Program-made: the position numbers and the translations under genes | In this document: positions 1-8,006 of the stretch, in pieces | Numbering within the stretch: the stretch's first letter is position 1 | Layout of the letters: the number at the start of each line of letters is the position of its first letter | Notes under the pieces: model-generated | Seen by the model: the letters and a program-made list of their open reading frames with translations, nothing else | The model's database searches: none | Told to the model about the DNA's origin: nothing | Assembly (NCBI GenBank): GCA_946630765.1 | Contig: CAMOZF010000030.1 | Coordinates: forward strand, 1-11,215 | Source of the DNA: an uncultured Lachnospiraceae bacterium | GTDB lineage: Bacteria; Bacillota_A; Clostridia; Lachnospirales; Lachnospiraceae | Direction: 5' to 3' | DNA: 11,215 nucleotides

Positions 1-2168
1 CCGGTCTCGACGTCGGATGCCGAGGACTCTTCCACCTGGCTTTCCACCTCGGAAATACTGGTTTCCGGCTCGGTGCTCTCCGTCTGGGAAACGGTAAAGG
101 AGCTTTCGTAGTTCTCCTCTTCTTCCGAACTGATCGTCATTTCCACCGGATACCAGCCGAAGCCGCGGATATAAACCTCGGTCCAGGCATGGGCGTCCCG
201 GTCCGTAATTTCCACGGTCGAACCGCCCATCGCGGGAGACACCAGGTACCCTTCCACATAGCGGCAGGGGATGCCGAGCTCCCGAAGAAGCACTGTTCCT
301 GCAGATGCAAAATGTACACAGTAGCCTTCAGCTTTCGTGAACAGGAAATCTTCGACAAAGTCCGCCGAGGGATCCGTCGGCCCGGGATTCAGGGAATACT
401 CCTTGTGGGTCCAGAGATACTTCTGGACGGCCGAGACGGCCTTTTCGTATTCCATCGCGCCCGGATCGATCGAAAACTCCTGCGCAAGCTCTGCGGCAAG
501 ATCGGAAACCCGCGCCGTTGCGCCGGATTCCAGATTCTTCTGAATCGTCGCATCCTCATAAGGCGTGACGAAATCCTCCTTCACGCGCATGTGAATTTCC
601 CGGCCGTCACTGTCGGTAAAGACAAATTCCGTATAGCGGTTTTCGAGAAGCTCTTCGGAGGTCGCACTGATATTGTAACGGTTCTGAAGAAGATCCAGCA
701 TGGTTGGAAGATCCTCGTAACCGACAAGCGGGGCGCCCGAGGGCTGCGTGCCGCCGGTGAGATAGGTCCGTGAGACTGCATTCGATAAGGCCTCATGAAG
801 ACTGCGGTAGCCTTTCACGGGGAAAACCGTGCGCTGCTTCTCTTCGATCTCCGCATAAAGATCCGAAACCATGACCGCATCCTCGAGCTGCCGGCTGTCA
901 CCGCCGCTGATATAGTACGGCAGATACAGGTAGGGATCCCGGTCGTCAATTTCCCGGATCGTCAGGATATTCATTTCCGAGGCGTCATGTGCGAAGCCTG
1001 CGGCATAGAGTGAGGGAACATAAAGGAGCGGGTTCCGGAAGAAGGGATCCGCCTTATCCACGCGTCCCGAGTACAGATCGCTGAAGTGGATCTCGTCGGG
1101 CATCGACGACGTGGGCGCCTCTTCGGAAATGCTCTCCCAGGAGGTGCCGGTATAGCGGTCGCCTGCAAAGCCGCGAAGATATAAGGGCCGTGTGGAATTC
1201 TGGTCAAACTGTATCGTCAGGATCGTTTCGTCGTTTCGGACGACGGAGCCGACATTTGAGAAATCGCCGCTGCTCATGCCGGGCTTCGAGATATCGAAGG
1301 GGTTGCCGTCGATCTTTGCAAGAAGGTCGGAAATGCTGGATCTCTGATAGACCGCGGAGGTCCGTTCAAAGGGCTTCCGAATGCCGGGAAAGATCACGCC
1401 CGCGGAAAGAAGCACCAGGAAAAGCACCAATGCGCCGCAGAAGGCCGCGAGAAGGAACCGAAGCTTCAGCTGCAGATTCCGGGACATCTCGTGGGTTTCC
1501 GAAAGGCACTCGCTTCTGCAGAGGATAAACTGCGAAACGATGCAGAGCACCAGGATAAACAGCGGGATCAGCGCCGGCGCTCGCAGGCAGACAGCCGCGA
1601 GAATCGGCGGAATCAGCAGGAACCCCGTCGCGATAAAGGGCGGAATATTTCTGCCGTAGCTGTAGCCGGTCTGCCACACCGGAAGCACGGAGAACACGAT
1701 CATGATAAAGGTCACGTCCCGGTCCGGATTCACGTTATAGTGCACATTTGTCGAGGTATGATAGGCCTCGTTGAAGGACACGATCAGCCGGTCATAGATG
1801 CCGGTGCATTCCGCAACCAGATCCTGAAGCCTGAGAACGGCAAAGACGACCGCGCCCGCTATCGCCGCGATAAACAGAAACACGCCGATCTTCTTGTCCC
1901 GCGCGATCAGAAGCACGATCGCAGAAAGCAGGATCACGGCCGGCAGGAAGACAAGCTCCTGCACTGTCAGATCGAAGGCCGAGGTGAAGACGTGCACAAA
2001 GCTCCAGCCGGAAAGGACCGAGATCAGAAGCTCGAGGAAAATGTCCAGTCCGAGGGCATTCTTTCCTTCGATCGGAAAACCGGATTCCGATCTGAGCTCC
2101 GTCACTCCGTCAAATACCGGCAGACGTGCCTGTGTTCTGTTTTTTCTGAACAAGTCAGAAATCTTCAT
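1..2168 (-). CDS. Membrane protein with transglutaminase-like domain (TgpA-like), 3' end cut by window edge
   Basis: The frame is open from 2168 to the left edge, giving 722 visible residues with no stop. After a basic N-terminus, about seven hydrophobic segments lie at residues 40-61, 71-89, 94-113, 151-166, 175-193, 197-216 and 236-257. A long extracytoplasmic region follows, then a transglutaminase-like core at about 560-680. Its catalytic residues are Cys617 (GYCVHFAS) and His660 (DAHAWTEVYIRGFGWYPVE). The third triad position, normally Asp, is Glu676. After the core comes a Ser/Thr/Glu-rich linker to the window edge (about residues 678-722), as expected before a last membrane helix and DUF4129-type tail that would lie beyond. 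Two ATGs lie six bases apart (2174 and 2168). The second has AGGTGG at proper spacing and is chosen. The substrate is unknown; the enzyme could be a cell-envelope transamidase or peptidase. It is the third member of the MoxR-DUF58-transglutaminase set and overlaps the DUF58 gene by 14 nt. Confidence 0.9.
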   Translation of the reverse strand, partial: MKISDLFRKNRTQARLPVFDGVTELRSESGFPIEGKNALGLDIFLELLISVLSGWSFVHVFTSAFDLTVQELVFLPAVILLSAIVLLIARDKKIGVFLFIAAIAGAVVFAVLRLQDLVAECTGIYDRLIVSFNEAYHTSTNVHYNVNPDRDVTFIMIVFSVLPVWQTGYSYGRNIPPFIATGFLLIPPILAAVCLRAPALIPLFILVLCIVSQFILCRSECLSETHEMSRNLQLKLRFLLAAFCGALVLFLVLLSAGVIFPGIRKPFERTSAVYQRSSISDLLAKIDGNPFDISKPGMSSGDFSNVGSVVRNDETILTIQFDQNSTRPLYLRGFAGDRYTGTSWESISEEAPTSSMPDEIHFSDLYSGRVDKADPFFRNPLLYVPSLYAAGFAHDASEMNILTIREIDDRDPYLYLPYYISGGDSRQLEDAVMVSDLYAEIEEKQRTVFPVKGYRSLHEALSNAVSRTYLTGGTQPSGAPLVGYEDLPTMLDLLQNRYNISATSEELLENRYTEFVFTDSDGREIHMRVKEDFVTPYEDATIQKNLESGATARVSDLAAELAQEFSIDPGAMEYEKAVSAVQKYLWTHKEYSLNPGPTDPSADFVEDFLFTKAEGYCVHFASAGTVLLRELGIPCRYVEGYLVSPAMGGSTVEITDRDAHAWTEVYIRGFGWYPVEMTISSEEEENYESSFTVSQTESTEPETSISEVESQVEESSASDVET

Positions 2169-3222
2169 CTTCATCCCACCTTTTCTGAAGAACCTTCAAA
2201 TCTTCATCAGTAACCGTAAACTCCCGGATAAATCGTCTTCCGGAATAAATCTGGTGGTATTCATCCAGAATCTCTTCGGGCTCGTGCGGCGAAAAACGCG
2301 CCGTATTTCCCTCCTGTGTAAGCGACGGGTCTGAATCCGCGGAGAAGGCCTGGAAGGCCGAAAGGACCGCATTTTCGAGCTGTGAAGCATCTTCCACGCC
2401 GATCTCGGTGATTTCACCCTTCGGATCCTCAAAAACGAGCACATGGCCGTTCTCTTCCTCTGGAAGTCCCTGCACGAGATTCCAGTAATTTGTAATGACT
2501 CTGTGGAATTCGTCCTGCGTTCTCTCACGAAGCGCGAGAAGGAACAGGTACCGCGCGTTGTCTTCTCTTGAGAACTCGCGGATCATCGGCGTTCCGCGCT
2601 TTGCGGACAGCTTCCAGTGCATTCTCGAGATCCGGTCCCCCGCCTGATATTCGCGGATATCAAAGGTTTCGGAGGAATCGTCGCCTTTCTTCTGCACCGT
2701 TTTCGTGTATTCGGAAATATAGTTCTGTCCGGGATCGCCGGCAGGCTCCAGCATCACCGGAGAGTCCGCGGGCATCAGCTCGATCGGAATGGTCTGGGGC
2801 TTTCTCTGAAGCTTCACCGAAAAGAAGCCGAAATAGTCGCTGATTTTGCATTTTTTCAGTTCAAAAACGCCCGATCCCGCATAGAGAAGCTCCGGATAGA
2901 ATACGATCTCCGTGTGTCCTTTGGGAACCGCGACAGTATTTTTGATCTGGGCGCGCTCTCCGCTCTGGTCGTAGGAAAAGCAGAGGGTGTACTTCATGCC
3001 GGAGATCGGCAGGTGTCCGCGCTTGTCGATCAGAAGAAGCAGCTTCTCTCCCTCGAGCTCCAGCGTGACCTTGGTCAGCTTCCGCTGTACAAGAAGCATC
3101 ACAAAAAAGCACACCGGCACCAGGATCAGCAGGATTGCGAAAGCCGCAAAAACCGCTGATCCGGACATCAGTGCGCTGTGTATCATAAACAGACAGAAGG
3201 CAAGATACAGTACCTGAAGCAT
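2155..3222 (-). CDS. DUF58 domain membrane protein, partner of MoxR
   Basis: A 355-residue protein with two hydrophobic segments at its N-terminus (about 3-20 and 22-45), then a soluble region expected in the cytoplasm or at the membrane surface. The DUF58 signature FDIREYQAGDRISRMHWKLS (187-206), followed by KRGTPMIREF, is intact. Family members commonly sit next to MoxR ATPases and resemble a vWA-like fold; molecular function is not established. The start ATG follows an AGGAAT-type ribosome site inside the moxR end (stop TAA, one T, then ATG). The C-terminus is strongly acidic (KRWDEDEDF). Its last codons double as the ribosome site and start of the next gene, which overlaps by 14 nt. Confidence 0.93.
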   Translation of the reverse strand: MLQVLYLAFCLFMIHSALMSGSAVFAAFAILLILVPVCFFVMLLVQRKLTKVTLELEGEKLLLLIDKRGHLPISGMKYTLCFSYDQSGERAQIKNTVAVPKGHTEIVFYPELLYAGSGVFELKKCKISDYFGFFSVKLQRKPQTIPIELMPADSPVMLEPAGDPGQNYISEYTKTVQKKGDDSSETFDIREYQAGDRISRMHWKLSAKRGTPMIREFSREDNARYLFLLALRERTQDEFHRVITNYWNLVQGLPEEENGHVLVFEDPKGEITEIGVEDASQLENAVLSAFQAFSADSDPSLTQEGNTARFSPHEPEEILDEYHQIYSGRRFIREFTVTDEDLKVLQKRWDEDEDF

Positions 3223-3223
3223 A

Positions 3224-4168
3224 TTATTCCTGTCTTTTCCTTTCCGTCGGACGTCTTTCTTTTTTCAGAATCGTGTTCAGAATCTCGTTTACCGGAACCT
3301 TGTCAAGACGCGCGCGTCTCGAGCGGATCATCCGGTGATTCATGACGGGGATGAATACCGCCGCGGTATCCTCCGGAAGCACGTAATTTCTGCCGGACAG
3401 ATAGGCATAGGCCATGCTCATCTGCATCAGCGCTACGGTCGCACGGGGAGATCCGCCGAGCTCCAGATACGGATTGTCTCTTGTCGCCTGCACGAGACGG
3501 ACCATATAATCATAGACCGCATCGTGCACGAAGACCTCGCTGACCTCCTTCTGCATCCGAAGGATGGTCTCCTGGTCCGCGACGCGCTGAATGGAGCCCG
3601 TGCTCTGATTCTTTCTCTTCAGGATCTCGCGCTCCTCTTCCGCTGTCGGGTAACCCATGGACACACAGATCAGGAAACGGTCGATCTCAGACTCCGGAAG
3701 CTTCTGCGTGCCAACGGAGCCGGTCGGGTTCTGCGTCGCAAGAACACAGAAAGGCATCGGAAGCCGTCTGGTTTCACCGTCCACCGAAACCTGGTGCTCT
3801 TCCATTACTTCCAGAAGCGCTGCCTGGGTTTTGGGGGAGGTCCGGTTGATCTCGTCCGCAAGGAAAAGGTTGCAGAAAACCGCGCCCTCCCTAAAATTCA
3901 TGCGGCCGGTCGACTTGTCATAGACGCTGAAGCCGAGAATGTCCGAGGGAAGAACGTCGGGCGTAAACTGCATGCGCTGGCCGGAAAGTCCCATGGCGCG
4001 CTCGAATGCCACGGCCATTGTCGTCTTTCCGACGCCGGGAATATCATCAATCAGTACATGGCCGCCGGAAAGAATGGCGCACAAAATCAGACCGAGCGTC
4101 TGATCCTTGCCGACCACCTGTTTCTTGACCTCCTGGAGGATTCTGCCTGCATATGCTGCGTTACTCAT
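3224..4168 (-). CDS. MoxR-family AAA+ ATPase
   Basis: A 314-residue AAA+ ATPase of the MoxR/RavA clade, thought to act as a chaperone or activator for partner proteins, often of the vWA or DUF58 type. Visible parts: a Walker A variant DDIPGVGKTT (41-50, Lys48), a Walker B segment LFLADEINRTSPKTQ (101-115, Asp105-Glu106), sensor 1 CVLATQNPTG (141-150), an arginine-finger candidate in ESEIDRF (159-165), and sensor 2 GGSPRATVALM (about 263-273). The C-terminal lid domain is present. The GGAG ribosome site overlaps the plsY stop codon, and the DUF58 start is 1 nt past the stop, so it is tightly coupled to both neighbours. The role in this organism is unknown; genomic context indicates the envelope-associated MoxR-DUF58-transglutaminase module. 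Confidence 0.95.
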   Translation of the reverse strand: MSNAAYAGRILQEVKKQVVGKDQTLGLILCAILSGGHVLIDDIPGVGKTTMAVAFERAMGLSGQRMQFTPDVLPSDILGFSVYDKSTGRMNFREGAVFCNLFLADEINRTSPKTQAALLEVMEEHQVSVDGETRRLPMPFCVLATQNPTGSVGTQKLPESEIDRFLICVSMGYPTAEEEREILKRKNQSTGSIQRVADQETILRMQKEVSEVFVHDAVYDYMVRLVQATRDNPYLELGGSPRATVALMQMSMAYAYLSGRNYVLPEDTAAVFIPVMNHRMIRSRRARLDKVPVNEILNTILKKERRPTERKRQE

Positions 4169-4170
4169 AA

Positions 4171-4809
4171 TTACTCCGTTTTTTTCTTTTTACTGCCGAA
4201 ACGGTTCTCCGTTCCGTGAATCAGCCGTTTAATATTCTCCGCGTGTCTTATGATCAGAATCAGCTGGGCAATGCAGATCAGGATCATCAGCTCCGCAAAA
4301 TGCGACTCGACGACAAGCCATCCGAAGTGCCGGAAGATCGGCGTCAGAATCACGACAAAAAGCGCGGCGCACATGGACGAAATCGACACGTAGCGGGTGC
4401 TGAAGGCCAGGATGAAGAAAAGGCTGATCCCAAGAAGGGCCATTCTCCAGTCCAGCGCGAGAAACCATCCGAAGCAGGCCGCAACGCCCTTTCCGCCCTT
4501 GAATTTCAGGAAGAACGGATAGTCGTTTCCGAGCGTGACGCCGATGGCCGTGTACATCAGATAGACGTATTTCAGCGGATCGTCCTTAAAAATCATTTTT
4601 ACAATAAAGCAGGGAATAAAGGCCTTGAGCGCGTCGAAGAAGAAAACAATCAAACCGCCCTTCACCCCTAAAACCCGAAGAGCATTTGTGGCGCCGGTAT
4701 TGCCGGAGCCTTCCTTATGCAGATCTCTGTGTACCAGTTTACCGTAGATATGTCCGGTCTGGAACAGACCGAAAACATAGCCGACCAGAACAAAAAGAAT
4801 TCTCAGCAT
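4171..4809 (-). CDS. plsY: Acyl-phosphate:glycerol-3-phosphate acyltransferase PlsY
   Basis: Integral membrane enzyme that moves an acyl group from acyl-phosphate (made by PlsX) to glycerol-3-phosphate, giving lysophosphatidate, the first step of phospholipid synthesis. It has 212 residues and several hydrophobic segments (about 1-20, 50-72, 80-96, 110-165, 170-188). All three family motifs are visible: GSGNTGATNALR at 34-45 (Ser35, Arg45), FKGGKGVA at 103-110 (Lys104), and HAENIKRLIHGTE at 189-201 (Asn192). The segment before motif 2 reads GNDYPFFLK, where GHN or GHxF is usual, so the normal histidine is absent; the effect is unknown. The tail is lysine-rich (SKKKK). A strong AAGGAAGG ribosome site precedes the ATG. 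In many Clostridia gpsA follows plsY; here a MoxR gene follows instead, 2 nt after the stop. Confidence 0.97.
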   Translation of the reverse strand: MLRILFVLVGYVFGLFQTGHIYGKLVHRDLHKEGSGNTGATNALRVLGVKGGLIVFFFDALKAFIPCFIVKMIFKDDPLKYVYLMYTAIGVTLGNDYPFFLKFKGGKGVAACFGWFLALDWRMALLGISLFFILAFSTRYVSISSMCAALFVVILTPIFRHFGWLVVESHFAELMILICIAQLILIIRHAENIKRLIHGTENRFGSKKKKTE

Positions 4810-4824
4810 GATATTTCCTTCCTT

Positions 4825-6147
4825 TTATGCTTTATCATTCCGCTCTCTGATGATGAATTTCAGCGGCGTACCACGGAAGCCGAAGGCTTCTCTGATCTTA
4901 TTTTCCAGATACCGTGTGTAGGAAAAATGCATCAGTTCTCTGTCATTGACGAAGATCACAAAGGTCGGCGGCCGCACACTGACTTCGGTCGCATAGAATA
5001 TTTTCAGGCGCTTTCCCTTGTCGCTCGGCGGCTGCTGCAGGACAACGGCCTCCGAAACAATTTCATTGAGCACACCGGTGGCGATCCGCAGGTTCCGGTT
5101 TTCGATGACCATGTCGATCAGATCGAAAAGCTTTCCGAGCCGCTGACCGGTCTTGGCCGAGATGAACAGGATTTCCGCGTAAGGCATGAAGGAAAGCGTT
5201 TTCCTGACATCCTCGGTGAATCGGTAAATGGTCTTGTCATCCTTTTCCACAAGGTCCCATTTGTTGACGGCGATGATCACGCCTTTTCCGCGCTCGTGCG
5301 CGATGCCGGCGACCTTCGCGTCCTGTTCGGTCACGCCCTCCTCGGCGTCGATCATCATGATTACGACGTCCGCACGCTCGACCGCAGTGACGGCGCGAAT
5401 GATCGAGTAACGCTCGAGCTCTTCCTTGATCTTGCTCTTCCTTCTGAGCCCTGCAGTATCGATGAATACGTAATCCTTGTGATTGTAACGGATCTCCGTA
5501 TCGATCGCGTCTCTCGTGGTTCCTGCGATATCGGAGACGATCACGCGCTCTTCATTCGCGAGGCGGTTGATCAGGGAAGATTTACCGACATTCGGCTTTC
5601 CGATGATCGCGATTCTCGGACGGTCGTCGTCTTCCTCCTCCGAAAGATCCTCGGGAAAGGCTTCGGTCACAGCGTCGAGAAGATCGCCGAGGCCCTTTTT
5701 ACTGACGGCGCTGATCGGGATCGGATCGCCGATTCCGAGGTTGTAGAATTCGTAGACGTCGCTCATCTGCGTGTTGAAATTGTCCACCTTGTTGACACAG
5801 AGGACGACGGGCTTTCCGGATTTGCGGAGCATGTCCGCGACCTTTCCGTCGGTGTCCACAAGCCCCTGCCGGCAGTCCACGATGAAGATAATCACATCCG
5901 CGGTGTCAATGGCGATCTGCGCCTGCTCCCGCATCTGCGACAGAATGATGTCCTTGCTCTCCGGCTCGATGCCGCCGGTATCGATCAGCGTGAAATTATG
6001 GTTCAGCCACGATCCGCTTGCGTAGATCCGGTCTCTCGTTACGCCGGGCGTATCCTGCACGATCGCGATATTGTCTCCGGCCAGCGCATTGAAAAGCGTG
6101 GATTTACCGACATTCGGCCGGCCGACGATGGCTACAGTTGGTTTCAT
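4825..6147 (-). CDS. der: Ribosome assembly GTPase Der (EngA)
   Basis: Essential tandem-domain GTPase needed for maturation of the 50S subunit. At 440 residues it has normal family length. GTPase domain 1 carries G1 GRPNVGKST (9-17), G3 DTGG (56-59) and G4 NKVD (119-122). An acidic linker follows (about 167-175, [10 protein letters not shown]). GTPase domain 2 carries G1 GKPNVGKSS (183-191), G3 DTAGLRR (230-236) and G4 NKWD (295-298). The C-terminal KH-like domain runs from about 360 to 440, with [15 protein letters not shown]. All nucleotide-binding motifs are intact. The ATG has GAGGT upstream at good spacing. The plsY start follows after 15 nt; der-plsY adjacency is common in Firmicutes and supports co-transcription. 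Confidence 0.98.
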   Translation of the reverse strand: MKPTVAIVGRPNVGKSTLFNALAGDNIAIVQDTPGVTRDRIYASGSWLNHNFTLIDTGGIEPESKDIILSQMREQAQIAIDTADVIIFIVDCRQGLVDTDGKVADMLRKSGKPVVLCVNKVDNFNTQMSDVYEFYNLGIGDPIPISAVSKKGLGDLLDAVTEAFPEDLSEEEDDDRPRIAIIGKPNVGKSSLINRLANEERVIVSDIAGTTRDAIDTEIRYNHKDYVFIDTAGLRRKSKIKEELERYSIIRAVTAVERADVVIMMIDAEEGVTEQDAKVAGIAHERGKGVIIAVNKWDLVEKDDKTIYRFTEDVRKTLSFMPYAEILFISAKTGQRLGKLFDLIDMVIENRNLRIATGVLNEIVSEAVVLQQPPSDKGKRLKIFYATEVSVRPPTFVIFVNDRELMHFSYTRYLENKIREAFGFRGTPLKFIIRERNDKA

Positions 6148-6163
6148 ATTTACCTCAGCTTGA

Positions 6164-7570
6164 TTATTTCTGTTTTCTTTCGGGCTTTCTGCCGGCGTAG
6201 ACCTGTTCTCCCTGAAGCAGCTTCAGTTCATATTCGCCGTGCGTACTGTCGAAATCCGCAGCATCCAGGATTCCGGCCATCACGCGCACCAGAGAATCAC
6301 CGCCGTTTTTCAGGACAGCGACAGGAACCTGTAGTTCCCGCTGGACATCCGTGATGTGAAGATCGTCCAGGAAAACGTCTTCCCCCGATCGAAGCATACT
6401 GCCGGGTACGATCAGAAGGTCCCCGAGATCCTTCCCCTTCATCTGCTTCAGTATATCCTGTCCGGTCACGAGCCCCGCGACCGTAATATGCTCGCCGAAA
6501 AAGTCGTTCCGGATGCCGTAGATGATATTTTCATGTCCCGGGAACTTCTGATCGACCAGCTTTCGTACATAGTCGAGCATCGGCGCGGCCATCAGGCCCG
6601 TGACAAAGGAAATCCGGTGCTTCTCGCCGTCATGATCGAGTTCCTGAAGCGCGCGTTTCGCGTCTTCGTAAAGAGAACGCACCATGCCGACGCCGTTTTC
6701 GATCTGAAGATAGCCGTCGTAGCTTTCCTCCGGCGGCACTTCACGCTCCGCGGTGACATAGAACTCGTCGCTGGCATGTACAAAATGCAGCCCGTGTTCC
6801 GAAAAGGCCTTCTGCTGCCAGCGCTCGATCTGATCGATGACCTTTTCGCAGTCTTCTTTGGTGAAAGGCTCGAGCGGATACAGACCCTCCCGGTATTTCG
6901 TCAGTCCGACAGGGACGACGGAAAGCGATTCCAGAACCGGTACATAACGGTACAGGTCCGAAAGTGTCCGTTCCAGATGTTCCCCGTCGTTCACGCCTTT
7001 ACAGAGAACGATCTGCATATTCATATGCAGTCCCGCTTCATAGAAACGGTCCAGATAACGAAGGCAGTCGCCCGCAAAACGGTTTTTGAGCATCATGCAG
7101 CGAAGCTCGGGCTCCGTCGTATGAACCGAGATATTCATCGGCTCCATGTGATAACGAATGATCCGTTCCACGTCCTTTTCCTTCATATTGGTCAGGGTGA
7201 TATAGTTGCCCTGAAGGAAGGAAAGCCGCGAATCGTCATCCTTGAAGTACAGGGTTTCGCGCATTCCGGGCGGCATCTGGTCGATGAAGCAGAAAATACA
7301 GGCATTGCTGCATCTCCTGTAATCCGACATCAGATCTCCGAAAAATACAATTCCGAGATCCTCCCAGGGATCCTTCTCGATTTCCAGTTCCCATTCCTCG
7401 CCGTTTTTCTTTTCAATCAGCAGCACGAGCTCCTCGTCATTTGTGAGCGCGCGCCAGTCAAAGACATCCTCGATGTCCTGCCCGTTGACGGAGACGACCT
7501 GGTCTCCTGCTTCGATTTCAAGTTCTTCCGCAATCGAGCCGGGCTCGATCTCGGCGATCAAATGTTTCAT
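6164..7570 (-). CDS. DUF512 family radical-SAM protein with N-terminal PDZ-like domain
   Basis: A 468-residue protein of uncharacterised function. Residues about 1-65 form a PDZ-like domain ([23 protein letters not shown]). A radical-SAM cysteine motif CSNACIFC follows (Cys87, Cys91, Cys94), the ligands for a SAM-bound 4Fe-4S cluster, with [10 protein letters not shown] after it. The C-terminal half is the DUF512 domain, with TGLMAAP at about 324-330 and [17 protein letters not shown] at about 387-403. The chosen start is the ATG at 7570, with CGGAG about 8 nt upstream; the protein then begins [12 protein letters not shown] as expected for the family. An upstream in-frame ATG at 7627 would translate the rpsT terminator, including a run of four Phe codons from its T-run, and is rejected. 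The gene sits directly before der (16-nt gap), an arrangement common in Clostridia, which hints at a translation or RNA-related role but does not prove one. No promoter of its own is evident. Confidence 0.9.
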   Translation of the reverse strand: MKHLIAEIEPGSIAEELEIEAGDQVVSVNGQDIEDVFDWRALTNDEELVLLIEKKNGEEWELEIEKDPWEDLGIVFFGDLMSDYRRCSNACIFCFIDQMPPGMRETLYFKDDDSRLSFLQGNYITLTNMKEKDVERIIRYHMEPMNISVHTTEPELRCMMLKNRFAGDCLRYLDRFYEAGLHMNMQIVLCKGVNDGEHLERTLSDLYRYVPVLESLSVVPVGLTKYREGLYPLEPFTKEDCEKVIDQIERWQQKAFSEHGLHFVHASDEFYVTAEREVPPEESYDGYLQIENGVGMVRSLYEDAKRALQELDHDGEKHRISFVTGLMAAPMLDYVRKLVDQKFPGHENIIYGIRNDFFGEHITVAGLVTGQDILKQMKGKDLGDLLIVPGSMLRSGEDVFLDDLHITDVQRELQVPVAVLKNGGDSLVRVMAGILDAADFDSTHGEYELKLLQGEQVYAGRKPERKQK

Positions 7571-7589
7571 CCTGTGTACTCCGAAAAAG

Positions 7590-7618
7590 AAAAAACCCCG
7601 TGCCTGATGAGCCGGGGT
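7590..7618 (-). terminator. Intrinsic terminator after rpsT
   Basis: Minus strand: a 6-bp stem ACCCCG (7618-7613) with CGGGGT (7600-7595), a 12-nt loop, and a T-run of six (7595-7590) followed by C and five more T. It begins 16 nt after the rpsT stop and ends 20 nt before the DUF512 start codon. The stem can be lengthened by two weaker pairs into the T-run. Confidence 0.88.
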
Positions 7619-7633
7619 CTTTCGCATGTTTCC

Positions 7634-7897
7634 TTATGCCATAGCATTTACTGCTTTAGCAAGACGTCCAATCTTTCTGCTGGAAGTATTCTTATGATAG
7701 ACACCCTTCGATGCAGCTTTGCTGAGCTCCACTTCAGCAGCTCTGAAGGCTTCCTGCGCAGCGGCCTTATCGCCGGACTCGATCGCAGCATATACCTTCT
7801 TCACATAAGTTTTTACTCTCGACTTGATCGCTTTATTTCTCTCAGTCTTTGTTGCAGTTACGATTACACGCTTTTTCGCAGATTTAATGTTTGCCAC
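7634..7897 (-). CDS. rpsT: 30S ribosomal protein S20
   Basis: An 87-residue, strongly basic, helical protein that binds 16S rRNA early in small-subunit assembly. It shows the S20 signature: an N-terminal MANIKSAKKR block, a Lys/Arg-rich first half, an Ala-rich helix (about residues 44-62), and the SKGVYHKNTSSRKIGRLAKAVN end. Length is typical of the family. The start codon is GTG (7897-7895), not ATG, and it follows a strong GGAGG ribosome site about 7 nt away (7909-7905). The gene has its own promoter and is followed directly by an intrinsic terminator, so it is probably expressed mainly as a single-gene transcript. In E. coli, rpsT also uses a non-ATG start (UUG) and is autoregulated at translation; whether the same holds here is not shown by the sequence. 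Confidence 0.97.
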   Translation of the reverse strand: MANIKSAKKRVIVTATKTERNKAIKSRVKTYVKKVYAAIESGDKAAAQEAFRAAEVELSKAASKGVYHKNTSSRKIGRLAKAVNAMA

Positions 7898-8001
7898 TTT
7901 GGCACCTCCGTATATTTATATTGAGCGATACGGGGTAGAGGGTGCCCGATCAACTCATTACATTAAAACCGGAGACACGTTCGTTTTAATGTAAACATAC
8001 C
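7898..8001 (-). promoter_or_regulatory. Structured 5' leader of rpsT, candidate translational control element
   Basis: The leader between the promoter and rpsT is rich in self-complementarity. From its 5' end it has a 12-bp perfect stem (arms 7994-7983 and 7969-7958) closing a 13-nt loop. An alternative downstream hairpin has an outer 6-bp stem pairing GGCACC (7946-7941) with GGUGCC (7906-7901). Its inner 6-bp stem pairs CCGUAU (7933-7928) with AUACGG (7913-7908). Together these two stems would bury the GGAGG ribosome site. The loop of the first stem contains GUCUCCG (7976-7970), which can pair with CGGAGGU (7910-7904) using two G-U pairs. The two SD pairings exclude each other. Pairings are seen directly; a regulatory role, for example autoregulation by S20, is inference. 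Confidence 0.55.
7958..7994 (-). repeat. 12-bp perfect inverted repeat just downstream of the rpsT start point
   Basis: The arms are TTACATTAAAAC and GTTTTAATGTAA, separated by 13 nt, starting about 7 nt after the predicted transcription start. No T-run follows on either strand, so it is not an intrinsic terminator. It could be a 5' stem that stabilises the mRNA, part of a leader switch, or a DNA operator for a dimeric repressor. Confidence 0.85.
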
Positions 8002-8006
8002 CAGTA

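Noticed and set aside
4717..6354. Open frame of 545 codons on the plus strand opposite der, and similar long plus-strand frames at 6356-7924 and 9836-10993
   Set aside because: They lie antisense to well-conserved genes, show no recognisable domain and arise because the real genes avoid the codons that would be antisense stops. No ribosome site or promoter supports them.
7571..7627. Longer start for the DUF512 protein at the upstream ATG
   Set aside because: It would read through the rpsT terminator stem and T-run, giving a Phe run. Its ribosome site is too close to the ATG, and the family start at 7570 has a good site.
7630..7690. Promoter for DUF512 inside the rpsT 3' end
   Set aside because: Only poor matches were found (TTGGAC with a 19-nt spacer and TATGGC), not enough to annotate.
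7958..7994. The 12-bp inverted repeat as an intrinsic terminator
   Set aside because: No T-run follows on either strand, the stem is AT-rich, and it lies downstream of a promoter and not at a gene end.
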